Below the pieces are notes generated by a model that searched no databases, was not told the origin of the DNA, and saw nothing but the letters and a program-made list of their open reading frames with translations. The position numbers and the translations under genes were made by a program. A stretch of DNA of 64,000 nucleotides from an uncultured Clostridia bacterium (lineage in GTDB: Bacteria > Bacillota > Clostridia > UBA1381): the NCBI GenBank assembly GCA_934462945.1, contig CAKSJF010000001.1, forward strand, positions 1 through 64,000, written 5' to 3'. Shown piece by piece: positions 9,827-17,664 of the stretch; within the stretch, counting starts at the first letter, position 1, and every line of letters starts with the position of its first letter.

Positions 9827-12800
9827 ATGCCAAAGAGAGAGGACATTCAGAAAATACTGATTATCGGTTCAGGGCCGATCAGAATCGGACAGGCATGCGA
9901 ATTTGACTATTCAGGCACGCAGGCATGCAAGGCATTAAAAAAATTAGGGTATGAGATCGTTTTAGTCAATTCCAACCCGGCAACCATTATGACCGACCCG
10001 GAGACAGCGGACATCACCTATATTGAACCGCTCAACAAGGAACGCTTAGAGCAGATCATTGCAAAGGAACGTCCGGACGCACTGCTCCCGAACTTAGGAG
10101 GACAGTCTGGCTTAAATCTTTGCTCGGAGCTTTCTGAAGCTGGCATATTAAAAAAATATAACGTAGAGGTTATCGGTGTTCAGGTGGATGCGATTGAGCG
10201 CGGAGAGGATCGCGTGGCATTTAAAAATGCAATGGCAGAGCTGGGCATTGAGATGCCGAGAAGTAACGTTGCCTACAGTGTGGACGAGGCAGTCCGGATT
10301 GCCGGAAAGCTTGGTTATCCGGTGGTGATCCGCCCGGCATATACCATGGGCGGCGCAGGCGGCGGTCTGGTTTATAATGTGGAAGAATTGAGAACTGTTG
10401 TTTCACGCGGTTTGCAGGCAAGTCTGGTGGGACAGGTGTTGGTTGAGGAATCAATTTTAGGTTGGGAAGAATTAGAACTTGAGGTGGTTCGTGATTCTGA
10501 GAATAACATGATCACCGTTTGCTTTATCGAAAATATTGATCCTCTGGGTGTACATACCGGTGATTCTTTTTGTGCTGCTCCGATGCTGACTATTTCGGAG
10601 GAACTGCAAAAGCGTTTGCAGGATTACGCCTACCGGATTGTAGAAAGCATTGAGGTGATCGGCGGAACAAATGTGCAGTTTGCGCACGATCCGGTCACTG
10701 ACCGCGTGGTTGTGATTGAGATTAACCCCCGGACTTCGCGTTCCTCCGCGCTTGCATCCAAAGCAACCGGATTCCCGATTGCACTGGTTTCTGCAATGCT
10801 TGCAGCCGGCTTAACGCTAAAGGATCTCCCCTGCGGAAAATACGGAACACTGGATCGCTATGTGCCGGACGGCGACTATGTTGTAATTAAGTTTGCGCGC
10901 TGGGCATTTGAAAAATTCCGCGGCGTCCGGGACGAGCTTGGAACGCAGATGAAAGCGGTCGGCGAGGTGATGAGCATTGGAAAAACCTACAAGGAGGCTT
11001 TCCAGAAAGCAATCCGAAGCTTAGAAAACGGCAGAATGGGGTTAGGGTTTGTCAAGGACTTTTATGAAAAGTCCAAAGAGAATCTGCTCCGTATGCTTGC
11101 AACGCCGAGCAGTGAGCGGCATTTCCAGATGTATGCAGCGCTGAAAAAGGGAGCAAGTGTAGAAGAAATTCATGAGATCACCAAGGTAAAGACCTGGTTT
11201 ATTGAACAGATGCAGGAGCTGGTTGAGGAAGAAAACCGCCTGCAAAAATATAACGGAAGAATCCCCTCCGACGCTGTGATGAGAAAGGCAAAAGAGGACG
11301 GTTTCTCCGACGCGTATTTAGCAAAGCTTTTCCATCTTTCTGAGGAAGAAGTGCGCGAGGCAAGAATTGATATGGGCATCACCCAAGGCTGGGAGGCGGT
11401 GCATGTCAGCGGAACAGAGCATGAGGCTTACTATTATTCCACCTATCACAACCAGGAGATCCCATCGGTTTCCGACCGGAAAAAGGTGATGATCTTAGGC
11501 GGCGGCCCGAACCGAATCGGACAGGGAATCGAGTTTGACTATTGCTGTGTTCATGCGGCTTTTGCACTCCGGAAAATGGGCTATGAAACCATTATCGTAA
11601 ACTGCAATCCGGAAACAGTTTCCACTGATTATGACACCTCGGATAAGCTCTATTTTGAGCCGCTGACGGTGGAGGATGTTTTGAGCATTTACCGTGCGGA
11701 AAATCCGATTGGTGTGATTGCGCAGTTCGGCGGTCAGACGCCTTTGAATATTGCAAGAACGCTTTCAGAAAACGGCGTCCGGATTTTAGGAACCTCGCCG
11801 GATGTGATTGACTTTGCAGAGGATCGGGATTTGTTCCGGAACAAGATGGAGGAAATGGGAATCCCAATGCCGGAATCCGGGATGGCAGTAGATGTTGAGG
11901 AGGCGCTCGCAGTTGCGGACGGAATCGGCTATCCGCTGATGGTTCGCCCGTCCTATGTGCTGGGCGGACGCGGCATGATGGTGGTAAAAAATGAGTTGGA
12001 ATTAGAGGAATATATGCGCGGTGCAGAGGGCGTTACCAAAGACCGTCCGATTCTGATTGACCGGTTTTTGAATCATGCGATGGAATGTGAGGCAGACGCA
12101 ATCTGTGACGGAGAGCATGCCTTTGTTCCGGCTGTGATGGAGCATATTGAGCCTGCCGGCGTCCATTCCGGAGATTCGGCTTGTATTCTGCCGTCTAAGA
12201 ATATCTCAGAAAAAAATGTTGCTCTGATTTGTGAATATACCAAACGGATTGCCGAGGAATTGGGCGTTTGCGGCTTAATGAACATTCAGTATGCGATTGA
12301 AAAGGACGTGGTTTATGTCTTAGAGGCAAATCCGCGTGCATCCAGAACTGTTCCGCTGGTTTCCAAGGTGTGCGATGTGAATATGGTACAGATCGCAACC
12401 CGCGTGGTGATGGGTGATCTTGAGCCGGGTGCGCTTTCTGAAATGAAACAGCCGCAGATTCCGTATTATGGCGTGAAAGAGGCGGTATTCCCGTGGAATA
12501 TGTTCCCGGAATGCGATCCGGTATTAGGACCGGAACTGCGTTCCACCGGCGAGGTGCTGGGATTGGCAGAAACGGTCGGCGAGGCGTTCTATAAGGCACA
12601 GGAGGGAGCAGGCGGCAGTCTGCCGTTATCCGGAAATGTCTTTATCAGTGTCAATCATAATGACCGAAAGGAAACCGTACCGATTGCACAAACCTTTGTG
12701 GATGCAGGGTTTACTCTCTATGCAACGCGCGGCACCTGTCGGACATTAGACGAGGCAGGAATCCCGGCATACTATGCAAAAAAACTGCACGAGGGACGTC

Positions 12801-13042
12801 CGAATATCTTGGACGAGATTACCAACGGAAAAATTCAGCTGATTTATAACACCCCGGAGGGTAAATCAATTGAGGGCGAGGACGACAGCTATATCCGGAA
12901 AGCGGCAATTAAAAACCGGATTCCCTATCAGACAACACCCTCCGCAGCGGCAGCGGCAGCAAGCGGCTTAAAGGAAGTGCTTTCCAAGGGAGCTTCCGAG
13001 GTGAAGTCGCTGCAAGAGAGACACCGGGAGATTCAGAAATGA
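9827..13042 (+). CDS. carB: Carbamoyl-phosphate synthase large subunit
   Basis: 1071 residues, the normal length. Two homologous ATP-grasp halves are evident: each begins with a G-x-GP-x-RIGQ segment (near residues 13 and 560), each has an N-P-x-T or N-P-E-T loop, and a C-terminal MGS-like allosteric domain follows (from about 940). The enzyme makes carbamoyl phosphate from bicarbonate, ATP and ammonia channelled from the small subunit CarA. carA is not adjacent, so it must lie elsewhere. The ATG at 9827 follows AGGAAAGGAAG. The stop overlaps the next start by 4 bases. Confidence 0.97.
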   Translation: MPKREDIQKILIIGSGPIRIGQACEFDYSGTQACKALKKLGYEIVLVNSNPATIMTDPETADITYIEPLNKERLEQIIAKERPDALLPNLGGQSGLNLCSELSEAGILKKYNVEVIGVQVDAIERGEDRVAFKNAMAELGIEMPRSNVAYSVDEAVRIAGKLGYPVVIRPAYTMGGAGGGLVYNVEELRTVVSRGLQASLVGQVLVEESILGWEELELEVVRDSENNMITVCFIENIDPLGVHTGDSFCAAPMLTISEELQKRLQDYAYRIVESIEVIGGTNVQFAHDPVTDRVVVIEINPRTSRSSALASKATGFPIALVSAMLAAGLTLKDLPCGKYGTLDRYVPDGDYVVIKFARWAFEKFRGVRDELGTQMKAVGEVMSIGKTYKEAFQKAIRSLENGRMGLGFVKDFYEKSKENLLRMLATPSSERHFQMYAALKKGASVEEIHEITKVKTWFIEQMQELVEEENRLQKYNGRIPSDAVMRKAKEDGFSDAYLAKLFHLSEEEVREARIDMGITQGWEAVHVSGTEHEAYYYSTYHNQEIPSVSDRKKVMILGGGPNRIGQGIEFDYCCVHAAFALRKMGYETIIVNCNPETVSTDYDTSDKLYFEPLTVEDVLSIYRAENPIGVIAQFGGQTPLNIARTLSENGVRILGTSPDVIDFAEDRDLFRNKMEEMGIPMPESGMAVDVEEALAVADGIGYPLMVRPSYVLGGRGMMVVKNELELEEYMRGAEGVTKDRPILIDRFLNHAMECEADAICDGEHAFVPAVMEHIEPAGVHSGDSACILPSKNISEKNVALICEYTKRIAEELGVCGLMNIQYAIEKDVVYVLEANPRASRTVPLVSKVCDVNMVQIATRVVMGDLEPGALSEMKQPQIPYYGVKEAVFPWNMFPECDPVLGPELRSTGEVLGLAETVGEAFYKAQEGAGGSLPLSGNVFISVNHNDRKETVPIAQTFVDAGFTLYATRGTCRTLDEAGIPAYYAKKLHEGRPNILDEITNGKIQLIYNTPEGKSIEGEDDSYIRKAAIKNRIPYQTTPSAAAAAASGLKEVLSKGASEVKSLQERHREIQK

Positions 13043-14799
13043 AAAAGCTTTGGAACAGGCTGTCGCTAAGATCAAAAATTCTTACCGGAACGCTGCTTTT
13101 GCTGTTTTTATCCTTTGCGCTGATTTGGGGAGGACAGCTTTTGTTTTTCAATCACTATTATGTATACGTGATTAAAAATCACGTTTCAGATGCCATGGAG
13201 CAGCTTGCCGCAGATTATGCGGACTGGAACAATGACGGGGAGATCAATGCCGGAATCGTTTCTTATTCAAACGATTCCGGCGCATACCTGATGATTTTAG
13301 GAGAAAACGGAGAAATTCTGCATCTGGTTTCCTATGAAATGACCGTCCGGGCAGAGGACGGAGAAGCTTATCGCTTTGCTCTGGATAATGCGGTACATTC
13401 AAACACATTAGAGCGAATGAACCTGAAAAAGGGATCGATGGTTACGGTAGAATTTCGGGGCGGGCGCGGACATGGAAATTTCTATATTCCAAATCTGATT
13501 CAATCCGGAAACGAAATTTGGAACGGCTATGGAGATTTTCCGGCTATGCCGCCGCCAAGAGAGGATTCCGAGTACCGTGCAGAAAAAATCAACGGTGAAA
13601 TTATTTCAATCAGCATTCCAGATAAGGTTGGTTATCATGCCACGGTGCAGCGGAGCGAGACATTCCGGGCGGCAATGAACTGGATGTATCAGGAGCATAC
13701 GGTGGGAGAAAGCTATCGCTATGTGGATAACGAAACCGGAAATCACTATCTGATCTGCTCTTATCCTTTAACAAAGGACGGACAGGAGGAAACCATTCTT
13801 GCAATTTCTCCGCTGCGTGCAGTGGTGGAGGCAACCTCGGTTGTCCGGAGCATGGTTGGAATTTGGAGTATTGTTTCGGTGCTTGTAGCATGCTTTTTAG
13901 CGCTTGTTCTTTCGCGTACAATTGCAAAGCCAATCCGAAGAATGTCCGCTGTCACGAAAAAAATGCGCAATCTGGACTTTTCCGAACAGTGCGAAGAATA
14001 CGGACAGGATGAGATCGGATGCCTTGCAAGGGATATTAACGATATGTCCGATCAGCTGGAAAAAACGATCGGACAATTGCGGACGGCAAATCAAAAGCTG
14101 GTTGCAGATATTGAGCATGAGAGGCTTTTGGAGCAGCAGAGAAAGGAATTTGTTGCGAATGCGTCGCATGAACTAAAAACACCGCTTGCCATTATCCGTG
14201 CCTATACCGAAGCAATTATGGACGGCATTTCCGCGGAAAAACAGGAACGGTATTTTGGGGTCATTATTGAGGAAACGCGCCGGATGGACGCGTTGGTGTT
14301 AGACATGTTGGAAAATGCAAAACTGGAATCTGGCGCGCTTTTGATGGAACTAAAACCCGGCAGTCTTTCCGAGCTGGCAGAAAAAACGCTCGAACGCATG
14401 AGAGCAGCCTTTGACCAGGCGGAGATTCTTCTGATCACCGAGCTGATGCCGGATGACGGAGGGTATCTGATGGATAAACAGCATCTGGATCAGGTGATCA
14501 CAAATTTCCTTTCCAATGCCCTGCATCATACCAAACCGGGAGGAACAATACGCGTTTCTGTAAAGGATGGATGCTTTACAGTGGAAAACAGCGGTGCGAA
14601 AATTGCCGAGGAGGAATTAGAACGCGTATGGGAACGGTTCTATAAAGCGGATAAATCCCGCAACCGATCCTCCGGCGGAACAGGCTTGGGACTTGCCATT
14701 TCTAAAAACATTCTCAGTCAGCACGGCGCAGAATACGGTGTTCAAAATACCGAAACCGGTGTGAAATTCTGGTTTCAACTCCGACATGAATCAAAATAA
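13039..14799 (+). CDS. Sensor histidine kinase, orphan, coupled to carB
   Basis: 586 residues: transmembrane helix about 12-38, extracellular sensor region about 39-265, second helix about 270-293, HAMP domain, then HisKA with the H-box NASHELKTPLAI and a HATPase_c domain with G-T-G-L-G-L (SSGGTGLGLAIS). It autophosphorylates on the H-box histidine and passes phosphate to a response regulator, but none is encoded next to it. Its ATG overlaps the carB stop (ATGA), so it depends at least partly on carB expression, which is an unusual arrangement. A strong terminator follows. Confidence 0.9.
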   Translation: MKKLWNRLSLRSKILTGTLLLLFLSFALIWGGQLLFFNHYYVYVIKNHVSDAMEQLAADYADWNNDGEINAGIVSYSNDSGAYLMILGENGEILHLVSYEMTVRAEDGEAYRFALDNAVHSNTLERMNLKKGSMVTVEFRGGRGHGNFYIPNLIQSGNEIWNGYGDFPAMPPPREDSEYRAEKINGEIISISIPDKVGYHATVQRSETFRAAMNWMYQEHTVGESYRYVDNETGNHYLICSYPLTKDGQEETILAISPLRAVVEATSVVRSMVGIWSIVSVLVACFLALVLSRTIAKPIRRMSAVTKKMRNLDFSEQCEEYGQDEIGCLARDINDMSDQLEKTIGQLRTANQKLVADIEHERLLEQQRKEFVANASHELKTPLAIIRAYTEAIMDGISAEKQERYFGVIIEETRRMDALVLDMLENAKLESGALLMELKPGSLSELAEKTLERMRAAFDQAEILLITELMPDDGGYLMDKQHLDQVITNFLSNALHHTKPGGTIRVSVKDGCFTVENSGAKIAEEELERVWERFYKADKSRNRSSGGTGLGLAISKNILSQHGAEYGVQNTETGVKFWFQLRHESK

Positions 14800-14806
14800 C
14801 AAAAGT

Positions 14807-14845
14807 GGAAAGAAATTTGCTTTACAGATTTCTTTCCTTTTTTTT
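14807..14845 (+). terminator. Intrinsic terminator after the carB-kinase operon
   Basis: Stem GGAAAGAAAT (14807-14816) with ATTTCTTTCC (14828-14837), followed by eight T. Confidence 0.85.
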
Positions 14846-14899
14846 GTACATGTTTTGATGGGATTCCGGCATACTAAGAAAAGAAGATTGATAGAAAGT

Positions 14900-15083
14900 G
14901 ACAATCCCTCAGTCAGTTTCACTGACAGCTCCCTTTGCTCAAGGGAGCCTTTGGTAAATGCAACTCTTTTATGTTATTGGCTTACATCAATACTAATTTC
15001 AACGAGAGTCTTTTTAATTTGTGCAGGCTAATAGGCTCCCTTGAGCAAAGGGAGCTGTCTGCAAAGCAGACTGAGGGATTGTC
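14900..15083. repeat. Complete 184-bp MITE-like element with about 50-bp inverted arms
   Basis: Starts GACAATCCCTCAG and ends CTGAGGGATTGTC. The arms (14900-14949 and 15034-15083) are complementary except in a small internal stem, where one arm reads GTCAG/CTGAC and the other GTCTG/CAGAC. Each arm also holds a GCTCCCTT/AAGGGAGC hairpin. The interior is 84 bp, as in the copy at the window start, and has no plausible gene. The repeat could be extended by 2 bp each side (GT/AC). I see no clear target duplication. It sits 25 bases before the hcp start codon, so it forms most of the hcp upstream region. Confidence 0.88.
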
Positions 15084-15108
15084 ACCTACAAAAAGGAGTC
15101 GAAAAAGT

Positions 15109-16677
15109 ATGTCAGAAATGTTTTGTTTTCAATGCCAGCAGACCGCCGGCAACAAAGGATGTGTAAAAACCGGTGTATGCGGCAAGCAACCGGACACTGC
15201 CAATTTACAGGATGAATTAGTGACGGAATTAATTCGCCTTGCAGAAACGGCAAAAAATCAGCATACCGAGGAGGCAGACCGTCTGTTGCCGGACGGATTG
15301 TTTATCACGCTTACCAACGTCAATTTTGACAACGCAGCTATTCAAAAATTCATTGACCGGGTAAAGAAAGAGCGGAGAAGCTTAGGAGGTGCAGATGATT
15401 CCGAGGTTATTTCCCTGTTTGATGGGGAAACGGATATTGTATCTCTGCGGTCGAGCTTGCTTTTCGGACTGAAAGGAATGGGCGCATATGCACATCATGC
15501 GATGCGGCTTGGTCATTTTGATGACGAGGTGACCGGATGGTTTTACAGGGGACTTTGTGAAATCAACCGTCCGCACAGCGTGGAGGAATGGCTTTCTCTT
15601 TTGATGGAATTCGGCAAGGTCAATTTCCGCTGCATGGAGCTTTTAGATCAGGCGAATACCGATGCATTCGGAAACCCGACCCCAAAGCGCGTCCAAACAG
15701 ACATTAAAAAAGGGCCGTTTATTGTGGTGTCCGGACATGATTTGGAGGATCTGCATGAACTTTTGGAGCAGACAAGGGATGCCGGAATCAATATCTATAC
15801 GCATAGCGAAATGCTCCCGGCACACGGCTATCCAAAGCTTACGGCATTTCCGCAGCTTGCCGGCAATTTCGGCACGGCATGGCAGAGCCAGCAGAAAGAA
15901 TTTGACAATATTCCCGCGCCGGTGCTGTTTACAACAAATTGTCTCATGCCGCCGCGGAAAAGCTATGCCGACCGGATTTTTACCACATCGGTAGTCGGTT
16001 ATGACGGCATGGTGCATATTAAGGAAGATCAGAACGGGAAAAAGGATTTTTCGCCATTAATCAAAAAGGCAAAGGAATTGGGCGGCTATGAAAACGACCG
16101 GAGCATGAGCGGCATTAACGGCGGACACATTCTCACCACTGGATTTGCACATGACGCGGTGTTATCCAATGCCGGGAAAATCATTGAGCTGATCAAGGCA
16201 GGGAAAGTCAAACATATCTTTTTGGTCGGCGGCTGTGACGGCGCGCATCCGGGCAGAAATTACTACACGGAATTTGTGAAGCAGACGCCGATGGATTCGC
16301 TCGTTTTAACGCTTGCCTGCGGAAAATACCGCTTTAACGATCTGGATTTAGGCGACATAGACGGATTTCCCCGGATTCTGGATATGGGACAGTGTAATGA
16401 TGCATACAGCGCGATCAAGGTTGCACTAGCATTAGCAGACGCGTTCGGCTGTACCGTAAACGATCTGCCGCTTACCCTGGTGCTTTCCTGGTATGAGCAG
16501 AAAGCGGTTTGCATTCTTTTAACGCTGCTTGCCTTAGGTGTCAGGAATATGTATCTCGGACCGACCATGCCGGCATTCTTCTCCGAGACAGTTTCCAAGG
16601 TTTTAACCGACACCTTCGGACTTCTGCCCACCACCGCACCGGAACAGGATTTAGACGCCATTCTGCATCGCGGTTAA
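15109..16677 (+). CDS. hcp: Hydroxylamine reductase / hybrid-cluster protein
   Basis: 522 residues. The N-terminal cysteines C6, C9, C18 and C24 would bind the cubane cluster, and cysteines further on (for example in VGGCDGAHPGR and TLACGKYRF) belong to the hybrid 4Fe-2O-2S cluster. The enzyme reduces hydroxylamine to ammonia in vitro and acts in nitric oxide and nitrosative-stress metabolism in anaerobes. The ATG at 15109 follows AAAAAGGAG; longer in-frame starts lie inside the repeat element and are rejected. I could not identify a convincing promoter; the nearest -10-like sequence (CATACT, 14870-14875) lies upstream of the repeat element, so the element would be in the leader. Confidence 0.95.
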   Translation: MSEMFCFQCQQTAGNKGCVKTGVCGKQPDTANLQDELVTELIRLAETAKNQHTEEADRLLPDGLFITLTNVNFDNAAIQKFIDRVKKERRSLGGADDSEVISLFDGETDIVSLRSSLLFGLKGMGAYAHHAMRLGHFDDEVTGWFYRGLCEINRPHSVEEWLSLLMEFGKVNFRCMELLDQANTDAFGNPTPKRVQTDIKKGPFIVVSGHDLEDLHELLEQTRDAGINIYTHSEMLPAHGYPKLTAFPQLAGNFGTAWQSQQKEFDNIPAPVLFTTNCLMPPRKSYADRIFTTSVVGYDGMVHIKEDQNGKKDFSPLIKKAKELGGYENDRSMSGINGGHILTTGFAHDAVLSNAGKIIELIKAGKVKHIFLVGGCDGAHPGRNYYTEFVKQTPMDSLVLTLACGKYRFNDLDLGDIDGFPRILDMGQCNDAYSAIKVALALADAFGCTVNDLPLTLVLSWYEQKAVCILLTLLALGVRNMYLGPTMPAFFSETVSKVLTDTFGLLPTTAPEQDLDAILHRG

Positions 16678-16684
16678 AAAATAC

Positions 16685-16713
16685 TTGACATCCCTGCGGA
16701 TTCTCTATATAAT
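16685..16713 (+). promoter_or_regulatory. Consensus sigma-A promoter of the MBL hydrolase gene
   Basis: TTGACA at 16685-16690, 17-bp spacer, TATAAT at 16708-16713: an exact match to consensus, 23 bases before the start codon. It lies directly after the hcp stop. Confidence 0.92.
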
Positions 16714-16736
16714 AGGGAATATAAGGAGGGAATTGT

Positions 16737-17489
16737 ATGAAAATACAGCTTTTAGGAACAGGTGCAGCAGATTGGGGAAGAGAATTCAAAGGAACACCGG
16801 GTTATCGACGTTTTTCGTCCTGTATCGTGAATGACGATCTGCTGATTGATCCCGGTCCGCATATTTTTGATTATACCGAAAACGTATTTGACCGTGCAGA
16901 ACAAATTTTAATGACGCATTCCCATAGTGATCATCTTTCGCCGGACACGCTTAGAGTTTTGGGAAAACGCAGAGAAAGAACGCTTTTTGGCGAAAAAAAC
17001 GGATTATCAATCGCAAACAACATTCCGGGAATCAGACTTTCTGCCCTACCGCTTTTTCAGGAGGTTGTGATTGGAGCATACCGTGTCTGCGCATTGCCTG
17101 CAAACCACGGAACAGAGATTCCGGAGGAACAAGCGGTGCATTATACCGTCAGTGACGGAAAAAAGAAAATTTTTTATGGCTGCGACGGTGCATGGCTTCG
17201 GATGGACACGTGGTATTATTTACAGAACCAGAAATTTGATCTGATCATCTTAGACGGAACACTGGGAGATGCACCGGGGGACTACCGGATTTTTGAGCAT
17301 AATAATCTGCCGATGGTGGAATTAATGAGTCAAACTATGCGAAAAACCGGTATTCTGCTTCCGGAGGGCAGGATTATGATCTCTCATCTGGCGCGTGAAA
17401 CACACGGCACGCAGGAAGAAGTGGAAGAACGGCTCAAAAAAAGCAATATCGGCGTTTGCTATGACGGTGAAATCATTTCGCTTTCCTAA
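16737..17489 (+). CDS. Metallo-beta-lactamase-fold hydrolase (PhnP-like)
   Basis: 250 residues. The zinc-binding signature HSHSDHL is present near residue 60, with LLGTGAADWG at the N-terminus and further ligand positions likely in ANHGTE, YGCDGA and the final SH region. The overall pattern resembles the PhnP/RNase Z-like phosphodiesterase branch of the superfamily, but no phosphonate gene is nearby. AAGGAGGG precedes the ATG. It is monocistronic between its own promoter and a repeat-type terminator. Confidence 0.82.
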   Translation: MKIQLLGTGAADWGREFKGTPGYRRFSSCIVNDDLLIDPGPHIFDYTENVFDRAEQILMTHSHSDHLSPDTLRVLGKRRERTLFGEKNGLSIANNIPGIRLSALPLFQEVVIGAYRVCALPANHGTEIPEEQAVHYTVSDGKKKIFYGCDGAWLRMDTWYYLQNQKFDLIILDGTLGDAPGDYRIFEHNNLPMVELMSQTMRKTGILLPEGRIMISHLARETHGTQEEVEERLKKSNIGVCYDGEIISLS

Positions 17490-17493
17490 ACGG

Positions 17494-17582
17494 CGGGATT
17501 AAAAAGGCACAGAACGGTTCAGGGGATTCATGCAATTTTAAATGCTGCACCCGGACGTTCTGTGCTTTTTTTGATGTTCCCG
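17494..17582. repeat. Palindromic repeat family B, copy 1, with enlarged loop; serves as terminator
   Basis: Arms GCACAGAACG (17507-17516) and CGTTCTGTGC (17556-17565) followed by T7, flanked by outer GGGAT/GTTCCC segments. The outer frame matches the copies at 38260-38310 and 50486-50534, but here about 39 bases lie between the central arms. It also ends the preceding hydrolase transcript. Confidence 0.75.
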
Positions 17583-17601
17583 ATTTTTCTGTGCAGACTA
17601 C

Positions 17602-17630
17602 TTTACTTTTTCTGCGAAAAATGGTATACT
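17602..17630 (+). promoter_or_regulatory. Sigma-A promoter of the addBA operon
   Basis: TTTACT at 17602-17607, 17-bp spacer, TATACT at 17625-17630, 34 bases before the addB start. Confidence 0.75.
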
Positions 17631-17664
17631 AAGAGTATCAATTTCTTGACAGGAGGGATCGGAT

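Noticed and set aside
14935..15108. N-terminal extension of Hcp through the inverted-repeat element
   Set aside because: The extension translates repeat sequence, and family members begin right at MSEMFCFQCQQ with a good ribosome site before it.
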